Below are positions 7,071-14,634 of a DNA stretch of 37,922 nucleotides, piece after piece; the first letter of the stretch is position 1, and each line of letters starts with the position of its first letter. Source of the stretch: Candidatus Dadabacteria bacterium (GTDB lineage Bacteria > Desulfobacterota_D > UBA1144 > Nemesobacterales > Mycalebacteriaceae); the NCBI GenBank assembly GCA_026708565.1, contig JAPOUR010000017.1, positions 1 through 37,922 of the forward strand. Direction: 5' to 3'. Under the pieces are notes generated by a model. That model made no database searches, had not been told where the DNA came from, and was given only the letters and a program-made list of their open reading frames with translations. The position numbers were made by a program, and so were the translations under genes.

Positions 7071-8140
7071 TGCCGTTCAAAACCATAGAATGGAAAGACG
7101 GCGCGGCGGTTATTCTTGACCAGAGAAAACTGCCCGGCGAAAAAACCTACCTCAGATGCGAAACGCACACACAGGTTGCCGGAGCCATAACCGGCATGGC
7201 CGTCCGGGGCGCTCCCGCAATAGGCATAGCGGCGGCCATGGGCTTTGCCCTCGGCGCGGCTGAAAACAGCGGCGCGGGCACAGGGGAGGAGTTCTCAAAA
7301 CGGATGGCGGAGGTGAGAAAAACCCTTGAGGGCACGCGTCCCACGGCGGTGAACCTGTTCTGGGCGACCGGCAGAATGGCGGAGGTGATGGAGCGGCATG
7401 AGGGCGCGCCGCCGGGCGAAATCGCGCGGCTTCTGAGGGACGAGGCGGTGGCAATATGCAACGAGGACCTGGAAACCTGCATGGCGCTGGGAAAAGCGGG
7501 GCAGGGTCTGATAAAGGACGGGGCGACCGTGATGACTCACTGCAACGCCGGGGGCCTTGCGACCGCCGGATACGGAACCGCGCTCGGCGTCATAAGGGCG
7601 GCGCGGGACGCGGGCAAGAAGGTGAAAGTCATATCATCCGAAACGCGGCCGCTTCTTCAGGGGGCGCGGCTTACGGCATGGGAACTGTGCGATGACGGAA
7701 TACCGGTAACCCTCATAGCGGATGTTGCCGCCGGTTACATGATGAAAAACGGAGCGGTGGACGCCGTCATAGTGGGCGCGGACAGAATCGCCTCAAACGG
7801 CGATGTGGCAAACAAGATAGGGACTTACCAGTTGTCCGTGCTGGCAAAGCATCACGGGGTCGCGTTCTTTGTCGCCGCGCCGTGGTCAACGGTTGACATG
7901 GCTTGCGCCTCCGGGCGGGATATTCCCATTGAGCAACGGGCGGCGGGGGAGGTTTCCCACTTTGCCGGAACACGGACGGCGGCGGACGGGGCGGAGATAG
8001 CCAATCCCGCTTTTGACATAACGCCTGCGGAAAACATCCGCGCCATTATCACTGAAAGAGGTGTTGCAAGCCCGCCGTGCGGAGAGGAACTCGCCCGTAT
8101 CAGCCCGCCTTCTCCATCTCTTCCTGAACCTCAATCGTGA
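7071..8140 (+). CDS. mtnA: Methylthioribose-1-phosphate isomerase
   Basis: Isomerises 5-methylthioribose 1-phosphate to methylthioribulose 1-phosphate in methionine salvage. The start is the ATG at 7071, directly after the bamD stop (TAA then ATG); a much longer in-frame extension overlaps bamD and is not protein-like. The product is about 356 residues, near the usual length. Recognisable segments are AVRGAPAIGIAAAMG, the catalytic-site Cys region THCNAGGLATAGYGTALGV, SSETRPLLQGARLTAWEL and the Asp region VIVGADRIASNGDVANKIGT. No other methionine-salvage genes are in the window. Its 3' end overlaps the convergent DksA-like gene by 41 nt, suggesting the C-terminal tail is variable. Confidence 0.95.
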
Positions 8141-8642
8141 AACGGGCAAACGGCATCACCCGCAGCCTGTCTTCGCCTATCTTCTCGCCCGTCACCTCGC
8201 AGATTCCGTAAGTTCCCTCGTCTATGCGCTTGAGAGCCCCCTCTATCTGGCTCAGGTTGCGGCGGTCGCGCTCGGAAAACAGGAGGGACAGAACCCTGTC
8301 CCTGTCGTCCGACGCCTGGTCGTAAAAGTCTCCCACGTCAATTTTGGTCTGCTCGGTCTCCCGCGTAACCGTGCGGGTAACGTCCCTGATGAGGCGCTCC
8401 CTCATCAGCAGAAGGTCTTTGCGTATCTCGTCCAAAAACCGTTTCCGGTATCCGGAGGAAGGAGACTTTGCGGTTTTCGGCTTCGCTTTCGGTTTGGGTT
8501 TCGGTTTTGCCGCCGTTTTCGTTTTTGCGGCGGGGGGTTTTGTCCGGGGCTTTGCCGCCGCTTTTTTCGGCGCGGAGGAAGAGCCCTTTTTCTTTGCCGA
8601 CTGGACGGAAGCGGGTTTCTTTGTTATGTTTTTTTTAGCCAA
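8100..8642 (-). CDS. DksA/TraR-family protein with Lys/Ala/Pro tail and lost zinc cysteines
   Basis: A 180-residue protein starting at TTG (8642) behind a GGAG site. Residues about 1-65 are Lys/Ala/Pro-rich and histone H1-like (KPKPKPKAKPKTAK). Residues about 65-140 form the long coiled-coil of the DksA family, with the acidic tip near DFYDQASDDRDRV. The C-terminal globule keeps the family frame YGICEVTGEKIG...PFARFTIEVQEE, but only one of the four usual zinc cysteines remains (Cys148); the others are Thr, Thr and Val. DksA-like proteins bind the RNA polymerase secondary channel; here the basic tail might add nucleic-acid contact, which is inference. It converges on mtnA and is divergent from the symporter gene. 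Confidence 0.8.
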   Translation of the reverse strand: MAKKNITKKPASVQSAKKKGSSSAPKKAAAKPRTKPPAAKTKTAAKPKPKPKAKPKTAKSPSSGYRKRFLDEIRKDLLLMRERLIRDVTRTVTRETEQTKIDVGDFYDQASDDRDRVLSLLFSERDRRNLSQIEGALKRIDEGTYGICEVTGEKIGEDRLRVMPFARFTIEVQEEMEKAG

Positions 8643-8677
8643 ATCGCCGTCTCCGTTTCCCGTTTCGGGAGCGGTTA

Positions 8678-8706
8678 TAGTTATTCAAAGCGCGGGCGAT
8701 TGTCAA
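8678..8706 (-). promoter_or_regulatory. Possible promoter of the DksA-like gene
   Basis: TTGACA on the minus strand (8701-8706) with TAACTA at 8678-8683 after a 17-nt spacer. The adjacent TATAAC at 8674-8679 has a better sequence but too long a spacer. The site lies 36-60 nt before the TTG start. Confidence 0.35.
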
Positions 8707-8737
8707 GCGGCGTTGCCGCTGTCGGGTAAAAGACGCC

Positions 8738-10234
8738 ATGTTGCTTCCGGTTTTCCTGTTTCCCGCCCTCTTCATCACTTTTGCGCTGTCCGCGCCCCAA
8801 AGCGCGCATGCGGGGATTGAGAGTTCCATAGAGAGCGTAGCCGCCCCCGTAGCGGACTTTATGCTCAAATGGGTGTTTTACTCCGTCCCGCTGTTCGGGA
8901 CGCAGGTGAAGGTGGTTGTCATGCTGCTTGTGGGGGCGGGGGTGTTCTGCACCCTGTATTTCAGGTTCATCAACATAAGGGGATTCGGCAGGGCGATAGA
9001 CCTTGTGGCGGGCAGGCGCGACAGCGCGCGGGACGCCCCCGGAGAAGTCAGCCACTTTCAGGCGCTTGCAACCGCATGCGGAGCCACGGTGGGGCTGGGC
9101 AACATTGCGGGCGTGGCGATAGCGGTCTCCAAGGGGGGGCCGGGGGCAACCTTCTGGATGATAGTGGCGGGGCTTTTGGGAATGTCGCTCAAGTTTTGCG
9201 AGTGCACGCTCGGCGTCAAATACCGCAAGGAAAATCCCGACGGCTCCGTCTCCGGCGGCCCCATGTATTACCTTTCGCGCGGGCTGGGCGAGATGGGGCT
9301 CGGCGGGCTCGGCAGGGTTCTGTCAGTGATGTTCGCGGTGTTCTGCATCGGCGGGGCGATAGGGGCGGGCGGCATCTTTCAGGCGAACCAGTCTTTCAAG
9401 CAGATACAGGGCATAGCCGAGGCGGGCGGGGGGCAGGTTTCGGGAGCGCTGTTCGGCGTTGCGCTGGCGGTTGCGCTGGGTTTTGTAATCATCGGGGGCA
9501 TAAAAAAGATAGCGACCGTAACGGCGAGAGTGGTTCCGTTTATGGCAATTATATATGTGCTGTCGGCGGGAGCAGTCATAGCGCTTCAGTTTGACAAACT
9601 TCCCGAAGCCTTCTCCCTGATAGTGCGCGGGGCGTTCTCCCCCGAAGGCGTTGAGGGCGGCATGCTGGGCGTTATGGTGTGGGGGTTTCAGAGGGCGACT
9701 TTCTCAAACGAGGCGGGGCTCGGCTCCGCCCCCATAGCCCACAGCGCGGTTAAAACCCGCCACCCGGCGACCGAGGGCATAGTGGCGCTCCTTGAGCCGT
9801 TTCTTGACACGGTTGTTATATGCACGATGACCTCGCTTGTGATAGTGCTGACCGGGGCATACCGCATCCCCGAAGGCATGGGAGGGATTGAGATAACCTC
9901 CGCCGCATTCGCGTCCTCTCTGGAATGGTTTCCCTATCTGCTGGCGCTTTGCGCTCTGCTGTTCGCTTTTTCAACCATGATATCGTGGAGTTACTACGGG
10001 CTGAAGTCATGGACGTTTCTGTTCGGTGAGACCCCAAGGCAGAAACTCGCCTTTAACTTCATCTTCTGCCTGTTCGTTGCGGCGGGCGCGGCGGCAAGCC
10101 TCTCGTCCGTCATCAACATTACGGACTCCATGATATTTCTTATGGCGGCGGTAAACCTCACGGGGGTTTTCCTGCTGGCGCCCGTGGTCAAAAGGGAACT
10201 GCGCTCCTATATGAACTCGCGGGACGGCAAATAG
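8738..10234 (+). CDS. Alanine/glycine:cation symporter
   Basis: A 498-residue inner-membrane transporter of the AGCS family, which couples D/L-alanine or glycine uptake to Na+ or H+. The N-terminus resembles a signal sequence (ALSAPQSAHA) before the first family helix. About ten further hydrophobic helices follow, with the family segments CGATVGLGNIAGVA, SGGPMYYL, GGAIGAGGIFQANQ, the region RATFSNEAGLGSAPIAHS, and SWSYYGLKSWTFLFG. The ATG lies only 13 nt after an in-frame region without a strong ribosome site. It is divergent from the DksA-like gene and convergent with the phosphotransferase gene. Family assignment is firm; the exact amino acid is not. Confidence 0.93.
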   Translation: MLLPVFLFPALFITFALSAPQSAHAGIESSIESVAAPVADFMLKWVFYSVPLFGTQVKVVVMLLVGAGVFCTLYFRFINIRGFGRAIDLVAGRRDSARDAPGEVSHFQALATACGATVGLGNIAGVAIAVSKGGPGATFWMIVAGLLGMSLKFCECTLGVKYRKENPDGSVSGGPMYYLSRGLGEMGLGGLGRVLSVMFAVFCIGGAIGAGGIFQANQSFKQIQGIAEAGGGQVSGALFGVALAVALGFVIIGGIKKIATVTARVVPFMAIIYVLSAGAVIALQFDKLPEAFSLIVRGAFSPEGVEGGMLGVMVWGFQRATFSNEAGLGSAPIAHSAVKTRHPATEGIVALLEPFLDTVVICTMTSLVIVLTGAYRIPEGMGGIEITSAAFASSLEWFPYLLALCALLFAFSTMISWSYYGLKSWTFLFGETPRQKLAFNFIFCLFVAAGAAASLSSVINITDSMIFLMAAVNLTGVFLLAPVVKRELRSYMNSRDGK

Positions 10235-10249
10235 ACGTCGCCCTTTTTT
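10221..10249 (+). terminator. Terminator after the symporter gene
   Basis: GGGACG pairs with CGT-CG-CCC (a 6-bp stem with a 2-nt bulge), followed by six T at 10244-10249. The stem includes the symporter stop codon. It lies between two convergent genes. Confidence 0.5.
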
Positions 10250-11546
10250 AAGACCGCCGCCCGCCGAAAAAGCGCGCCCTCACCCTGAATATGTCTTCAA
10301 TCTGGTGGATGAAGATGCCCGCAAGCCCCAGAGTGGTTACCGCAAGCACCCACGGGTAGCCGCCAAGAATCGCCACCGGAATAAACACGAGCGAGTAGAA
10401 GTTTCTCCTCATCACGGGGCGGAGAAACGCGAGAAGACGCCTCGCGGGCGACAAGTCGCCGCCGCCCACAAGTTCGTCTATCCTGTGGTATGAGACCAGA
10501 CTGCCCGACCCCGTGTAGCGAACCATAAAGAAGAATGACCAGGCGAGGAAAAACAGAAAAACCGATATGTTGAAAGCGCCCAGAGCAAGCGCGAGAGACT
10601 GGTTGCCGCCGTGCAAATACAAGCCCACCGGAACGCTGATGACAAACCCGCCCACGGTTATCTGGTCGCTGAGCGTGTCAACCCATTCGCCGCGCTTTGT
10701 CTCAAGAAGTTTGATTCTTGCCACCTCGCCGTCGCAACGGTCAAGAACGGCCGCTATCTGCATAAAAACCGCCCCCAGAACCGGATAGCCCGACAGGTAT
10801 GACGCTATGCACGGCACACCCGCAAGGATGTTGGTCAGAACGCTTATCTGATTCGGCGTCAGTGATGTGTTGCGGGCAAGCCATGAACTTACCGGCAGGG
10901 AGATTCTGCCGTTTATGTTCCTCGCTATCCATCCGGTTGATGTTTTGCCGACGCTTGAGGAGAGAAGCCGCCACGCGCGGGAAACGGACTCCGGGCTGTC
11001 GTCAAGGCGGATGGCGTGAACCCCTTCGGGAACATGAAACTGTTTGACCCCGTCATCCCTGTAACGCCCCACCCAGCGCGACAGGTCGCAGTCTTCAACG
11101 AGGTCCGCAACCGCCTCCGGCTCAACGATAACGGCTCCGAGAGGCTTTACCACACTCTCGCCCGCCGGGCCCTCGTCTCGGGTTTTCATTATGACCGCGC
11201 CGCCCGCAGACGGCTTCTCTTTGAGAAAATCCCCCAGAAGCGGGGCGTGAAAAAATATGTTTGACTGAAGCACAAGCGTGTTGCCGCCGCGCTCGCGTTC
11301 CACAACGGTTTTGCCCGGATTCAGAAAGGTTATCTTCGCCTGACCCGAACCGGCTTCGGGAAGCATGTCCCTGAGGACGGACTCATGGGCGGGGGAAACT
11401 ACCGTTATGGAGTCAATTCCGGCTTTGAGGCAGGAGCGCACAAGCCTGCGAACCTGAGTGAGGCCGCCTATGGAAACGCCGGCGAAAGTGTCAAGAGACT
11501 CGCCGCGCAGTCCGGTCCCGCAAGCCAGAATCAGAGCGTCCGCCAT
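10248..11546 (-). CDS. Nucleotidyltransferase-like/CDP-alcohol phosphotransferase fusion
   Basis: A 432-residue two-domain protein. Residues about 1-190 resemble a sugar-phosphate nucleotidyltransferase, but the signature loop is degenerate (LACGTGLRG instead of LAAGxGxR). Residues about 215-425 form a membrane CDP-alcohol phosphotransferase with a complete catalytic motif D269-xx-DG-xx-AR-x8-G-xxx-D290-xxx-D294 and several hydrophobic helices. This layout is like the bifunctional inositol-1-phosphate cytidylyltransferase/phosphotransferase that makes inositol phosphodiesters, but related fusions make other headgroups. The upstream LicC-like gene ends 8 nt before this start, so a separate active nucleotidyltransferase could supply the CDP-alcohol. 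No good ribosome site is visible. The product, a phospholipid or soluble phosphodiester, is undetermined. Confidence 0.82.
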   Translation of the reverse strand: MADALILACGTGLRGESLDTFAGVSIGGLTQVRRLVRSCLKAGIDSITVVSPAHESVLRDMLPEAGSGQAKITFLNPGKTVVERERGGNTLVLQSNIFFHAPLLGDFLKEKPSAGGAVIMKTRDEGPAGESVVKPLGAVIVEPEAVADLVEDCDLSRWVGRYRDDGVKQFHVPEGVHAIRLDDSPESVSRAWRLLSSSVGKTSTGWIARNINGRISLPVSSWLARNTSLTPNQISVLTNILAGVPCIASYLSGYPVLGAVFMQIAAVLDRCDGEVARIKLLETKRGEWVDTLSDQITVGGFVISVPVGLYLHGGNQSLALALGAFNISVFLFFLAWSFFFMVRYTGSGSLVSYHRIDELVGGGDLSPARRLLAFLRPVMRRNFYSLVFIPVAILGGYPWVLAVTTLGLAGIFIHQIEDIFRVRARFFGGRRS

Positions 11547-11554
11547 TTAAGAAT

Positions 11555-12340
11555 TCAACCCGAAGATACTATCTTGAAAGGCTTTCGGGAGCCCGCGACG
11601 CGACCGCCGCGAAACATGAACCGGTCTGAATTGTTCTTCGCCGCAAACAGGTCCTTCGGATAGTCAACATCCATCCAGAACATGTCGCCCACATCAAAAG
11701 GCTTCACCTTGTATCCCTTGTTAAGAAGCCTCTGTATGCAAGACACATACCACTTCTGGCGGACGTTGCTTCCCCTCATCTCCTCTTCGGAAGCCTTCTT
11801 TATCATCTCAACGCCGGAGCCTCTGAACAGGCGCAACCCGACCGATTCGTAGTGAATGTCTTCCTCTATGTCCTTGGTAACCAGAGAGACATGCTCGCTG
11901 TCCATCCTGACCTTCATGTCCTCCTGGTCGTAGGAGGCTTTCTTTTTGACCGGAAACACTATGTTTTCGCGCCGCATGTTTACCATGCTGTCCAGAATGT
12001 CTATCTCAAATATGTCATCGCCGTTCATCACAACAATGTCATCATCCATCTCCCCCCTTGCCAGACACAGGGAGACAAGGCTGTTGGTGGTTCTGTAGAA
12101 GGGGTTGTAAATGGTCTTTATCTTCATGCCGAGGCCGTTGTAGCCGCGAAGGAACCCCTCAACCTTGTCAAAGCCGAAGCCCACCACAATGACCACCTCG
12201 CTGATTCCGCAGTCGCGTATGTGGTTTATCTGGTTCTCAAGAATGGAAGTGCCGCCCAGGTTCAGAAGACATTTGGGTATGGTCTCCGTATAGGGGCGCA
12301 ACCGGCTCCCCAGACCCGCGGCAAGAATAATAGCTTTCAT
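11555..12340 (-). CDS. Sugar/alcohol-phosphate nucleotidyltransferase, LicC-like
   Basis: A 261-residue cytoplasmic nucleotidyltransferase. The start is the ATG at 12340, giving MKAIILAAGLGSRLRP, preceded by GGAG on the minus strand; a 9-residue extension upstream is unlikely. The nucleotide loop AAGLGSRL, Lys23 in PKCLL, the RTTNSLVSLCLA segment, and metal Asp residues in NGDDIF and WMDVDYP fit the phosphocholine-cytidylyltransferase-like (LicC) branch. It probably loads CMP on a phosphorylated alcohol or sugar. Operon partner of the downstream CDP-alcohol phosphotransferase fusion, whose own nucleotidyltransferase domain looks inactive. Substrate (choline, inositol or another) not readable. 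Confidence 0.82.
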   Translation of the reverse strand: MKAIILAAGLGSRLRPYTETIPKCLLNLGGTSILENQINHIRDCGISEVVIVVGFGFDKVEGFLRGYNGLGMKIKTIYNPFYRTTNSLVSLCLARGEMDDDIVVMNGDDIFEIDILDSMVNMRRENIVFPVKKKASYDQEDMKVRMDSEHVSLVTKDIEEDIHYESVGLRLFRGSGVEMIKKASEEEMRGSNVRQKWYVSCIQRLLNKGYKVKPFDVGDMFWMDVDYPKDLFAAKNNSDRFMFRGGRVAGSRKPFKIVSSG

Positions 12341-12394
12341 CGCTCCGTCTCCATAATGACCGGACAAGTAAAATGAAAATCAGTTATTACAACC

Positions 12395-12418
12395 GGCGGC
12401 TGACACAAGCCAGCCGCC
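12395..12418 (-). terminator. Hairpin downstream of panD
   Basis: A perfect 8-bp stem, GGCGGCTG with CAGCCGCC, separated by 8 nt. It lies about 45 nt after the panD stop on the minus strand and is followed there by a weak T-containing tract (GGTTGTAAT). Likely the end of the panBCD transcript, although the missing T-run leaves this uncertain. Confidence 0.4.
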
Positions 12419-12462
12419 AAACTCCCGCCTATTATCTCCGTTCACGGCGAAAAATTCAAGAG

Positions 12463-12864
12463 TTATTGCTCTTGGCGGGCGTCCGATATCGTAAAGGGGC
12501 TTACCTCGCTTTTGATGCTTTTGATGTTGTTGCGCTCATCAACATAGACCAGCTTGGGGGTGTGGCTCTTGCACTCGCTTTCGTCATAGGAGGCAAAACT
12601 GGCGATTATAAGAGAATCGCCCTCCCGCGCCAGATGAGCGGCCGCGCCGTTAACGCATACGACGTTTGTGCCCCTCCCGCCCTCTATGACATAGGTGAAG
12701 AACCTGTGACCGTTGGTAACATTGAAAATGGAGACCTTTTCGTGGGGCAACAGGTCGGCGGCCTCCATAAGGACGGGGTCAAGCGTCAGGCTTCCCTCGT
12801 AGTCAAGGTCGGCCTCGGTAACAAGAGCCTGATGTATCTTGGATTTCAGAAGACTTCTCTTAAT
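12463..12864 (-). CDS. panD: Aspartate 1-decarboxylase, apparent ATT start
   Basis: Makes beta-alanine from aspartate for pantothenate synthesis; the pro-enzyme self-cleaves at Gly-Ser to make a pyruvoyl group. The first in-frame ATG (12768) lies after the cleavage site and would remove the catalytic Ser. The frame extends upstream with perfect family agreement ([19 protein letters not shown]) to an ATT at 12862-12864; the only codons between this and an upstream TGA contain no ATG, GTG or TTG. Starting at ATT puts the cleavage site at Gly24-Ser25, the same numbering as E. coli PanD. An AGGGG ribosome site ends 9 nt before it. The later motifs IFNVTNG (Asn, Thr) and VNGAAAHLA are intact. The product is 133 residues. 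Last gene of panBCD. Confidence 0.88.
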   Translation of the reverse strand: MKRSLLKSKIHQALVTEADLDYEGSLTLDPVLMEAADLLPHEKVSIFNVTNGHRFFTYVIEGGRGTNVVCVNGAAAHLAREGDSLIIASFASYDESECKSHTPKLVYVDERNNIKSIKSEVSPFTISDARQEQ

Positions 12865-12898
12865 GTCTGCGCACCCCTTTTTTCAAAATCCCGCCCGG

Positions 12899-13747
12899 TC
12901 AAAACCTTACGCTGTCTATGAGCCTTGCTTTGCCGACCCCGGCCGCTATCGCCGCCAGACTACCCGTCCGCGCGGTCTCTGCGGGCGCGAGCGTTTCGGG
13001 GTCGCAGATCTCAAGGTATTCAACCTCAACCCCGGAACGCGTCCCGAGGAACTCTCTGCCGTCCCTCACTATCTCGGCGCTACGCGAAATACCTGACTCA
13101 AACAGCGCCTTCATTCTAAACAAAACATCGGGAATGGCAACCGCAGCCTTTCTTTCTTCATCCGACAGGTATTCGTTGCGGGAACTTACGGCAAGCCCCG
13201 AAGAGTCTCTCACGGTGGGAACGCTGATGATTTCCATGTCCAGATTGAGGTCTTTTACCATCCTCCTGATGATGGCGAGTTGCTGAAAGTCCTTTTCGCC
13301 GAAACCCGCAACCGCCGGGCGAACTATGTTGAACAGTTTCAGAACAACCGTTGCCACGCCCTTGAAGTGGCCGGGCCTCTTCAGACCGCAGAGAAAGCCC
13401 TGAAGGCGCTCAACCTCAACCGATGTCTGAAAGCCGTCCGGGTATATATCCCCCGATTCCGGCAGAAAGACCGCATCCACACCGGCGGCGGACAGTTTGG
13501 CAATATCGCCCGCAGTGTCTCTCTTATAGCCGTCAAAATCCTCCCCTGAACCGAACTGCAGGGGGTTGACGAAGATGCTGACCACACATGCGCGGTTCTT
13601 CGCGGCGACCCTGTCCACTATGCTCAAGTGCCCCGCATGAATCGCGCCCATCGTGGGAACAAACCCGACCTCCCCGCCCGACGCGGCAACGGCGGACGAG
13701 TATTCTCTCATCCCGGAGACCGTTCTTATGACAGCGGGGGAGCTCAA
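12899..13747 (-). CDS. panC: Pantothenate synthetase
   Basis: Joins pantoate and beta-alanine with ATP to form pantothenate. The 282-residue protein has the class I HIGH-type signature PTMGAIHAGHLSIV (about 31-44), the pantoate/ATP segment SIFVNPLQFG, GEKDFQQL and the KMSKS-like loop SSRNEYLS. The start is TTG at 13747, overlapping the panB stop as TTGA; a later ATG (MREYSS) is possible but would trim 12 residues. It sits between panB and panD, and the next gene panD starts 34 nt after its stop. Confidence 0.95.
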   Translation of the reverse strand: MSSPAVIRTVSGMREYSSAVAASGGEVGFVPTMGAIHAGHLSIVDRVAAKNRACVVSIFVNPLQFGSGEDFDGYKRDTAGDIAKLSAAGVDAVFLPESGDIYPDGFQTSVEVERLQGFLCGLKRPGHFKGVATVVLKLFNIVRPAVAGFGEKDFQQLAIIRRMVKDLNLDMEIISVPTVRDSSGLAVSSRNEYLSDEERKAAVAIPDVLFRMKALFESGISRSAEIVRDGREFLGTRSGVEVEYLEICDPETLAPAETARTGSLAAIAAGVGKARLIDSVRF

Positions 13748-14550
13748 TCGTTTTCGCCGTCCGGCGGGGGGAACGTTCCCTCTCTGACCTCGCGGACGTA
13801 ATCCTCAACAGCGGACGAGAAAATTTTCCCCGCCTCGCAATACTGTCTGACAAAGCGGGGAACTTCCTCGGTGAGCCCGACAAGGTCGTTGAAAACAAGT
13901 ATCTGTCCGTCGCACCCGCCGCCGGAGCCGATGCCGATGGTCGGTATGTCAACGGCGGAGGTGATGCGCCGCGCAAGAGCGGGCGGCACGCACTCCACCA
14001 CCAGAGCCACCGCGCCCTCCTCCCGGCTTTCAAGGGCAAGCCGGTATATGTCATCCGCGCTCTCCGGAGTGCAGCCCTGAATTCCGTATCCGCCGTACAG
14101 GTTGACGGACTGGGGGCACAACCCCACATGGGCGACAACCGGAATGCCGGCGTCCGTCACGGCGCGCGCGGCTTTTATGTGGCGGGAAGCGGATATCTCC
14201 ATCTTCACGGAACGAGCCCCCGCGCGAAGAAGGGCTCCGGCGTTTCTGACCGCGTCCCGCTCGCCCGTCTGATAGGAGAGAAAGGGCATGTCCGCGCACA
14301 AGTGGGCGTTCCTGACGCCCCGGGAAACCGCGCGGGTGTGGTATTCCATATCCCTCATGCGCACGGAAACTGTGCTCGGCAGACCGGCAAACACATTGCC
14401 CACGGAGTCGCCCACCAGAACAAGGTCAACCCCGCACCCGTCAACTATTTCACCCACGCGCCAGTCGTAGGCGGTTACGGCCACTATTTTGCGCCCTTCC
14501 CGTTTCATGCGTTTCAGGTCGCGGGCGGTCTTTCCGGTTTCACTGCTCAC
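13744..14550 (-). CDS. panB: Ketopantoate hydroxymethyltransferase
   Basis: Transfers a one-carbon unit from methylene-tetrahydrofolate to ketoisovalerate, the first pantothenate step. The start is the GTG at 14550 (MSSETGKTARDLKRMK); the longer frame upstream overlaps the divergent aminotransferase gene and is not family-like. The product is 268 residues, normal for PanB. Family segments are VAVTAYDW, the metal-binding loop LVGDSVGNV, KMEI-type ligand GARSVKMEIS, GHVGL-like VVAHVGLCPQS, and IGIGSGGGCDGQILVFND. No strong ribosome site is seen. First gene of panBCD, divergent from the aminotransferase across 84 nt. Confidence 0.94.
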   Translation of the reverse strand: MSSETGKTARDLKRMKREGRKIVAVTAYDWRVGEIVDGCGVDLVLVGDSVGNVFAGLPSTVSVRMRDMEYHTRAVSRGVRNAHLCADMPFLSYQTGERDAVRNAGALLRAGARSVKMEISASRHIKAARAVTDAGIPVVAHVGLCPQSVNLYGGYGIQGCTPESADDIYRLALESREEGAVALVVECVPPALARRITSAVDIPTIGIGSGGGCDGQILVFNDLVGLTEEVPRFVRQYCEAGKIFSSAVEDYVREVREGTFPPPDGEND

Positions 14551-14569
14551 CGCGCAAACTTTAACAGGC

Positions 14570-14594
14570 AAAAACGCGCGGGGAAAGCCCGCGC
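14570..14594 (-). terminator. Terminator-like hairpin ahead of panB
   Basis: A 7-bp GC stem (14576-14582 with 88-94 of the same stretch) and a 5-nt loop, followed on the minus strand by five T. It precedes panB by about 20 nt and ends 3 nt from the -35 of the divergent promoter, so it could be an attenuator of panBCD or a block to antisense transcripts. Confidence 0.45.
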
Positions 14595-14597
14595 AAT

Positions 14598-14625
14598 TTG
14601 AAATCCGTAAGCGGTGAAATATAAT
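14598..14625 (+). promoter_or_regulatory. Strong sigma-70 promoter of the aminotransferase gene
   Basis: TTGAAA (14598-14603), a 16-nt spacer, then a perfect TATAAT (14620-14625). The ATG follows 9 nt after the -10 box, so the transcript should begin about 2-3 nt before the start codon. It rules out the GTG at 14614 as a start. Confidence 0.75.
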
Positions 14626-14634
14626 CGCTCCATT

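Noticed and set aside
8061-8729. Plus-strand frame opposite the DksA-like gene
   Set aside because: Shadow of the Lys/Ala-rich coding sequence; antisense and without domains.
12463-12768. Short PanD starting at the ATG
   Set aside because: Would lack the Gly-Ser processing site and so be inactive; the upstream frame is fully PanD-like.
14614-14616. GTG as aminotransferase start
   Set aside because: It lies between the -35 and -10 boxes; the ATG at 14635 follows the promoter directly.
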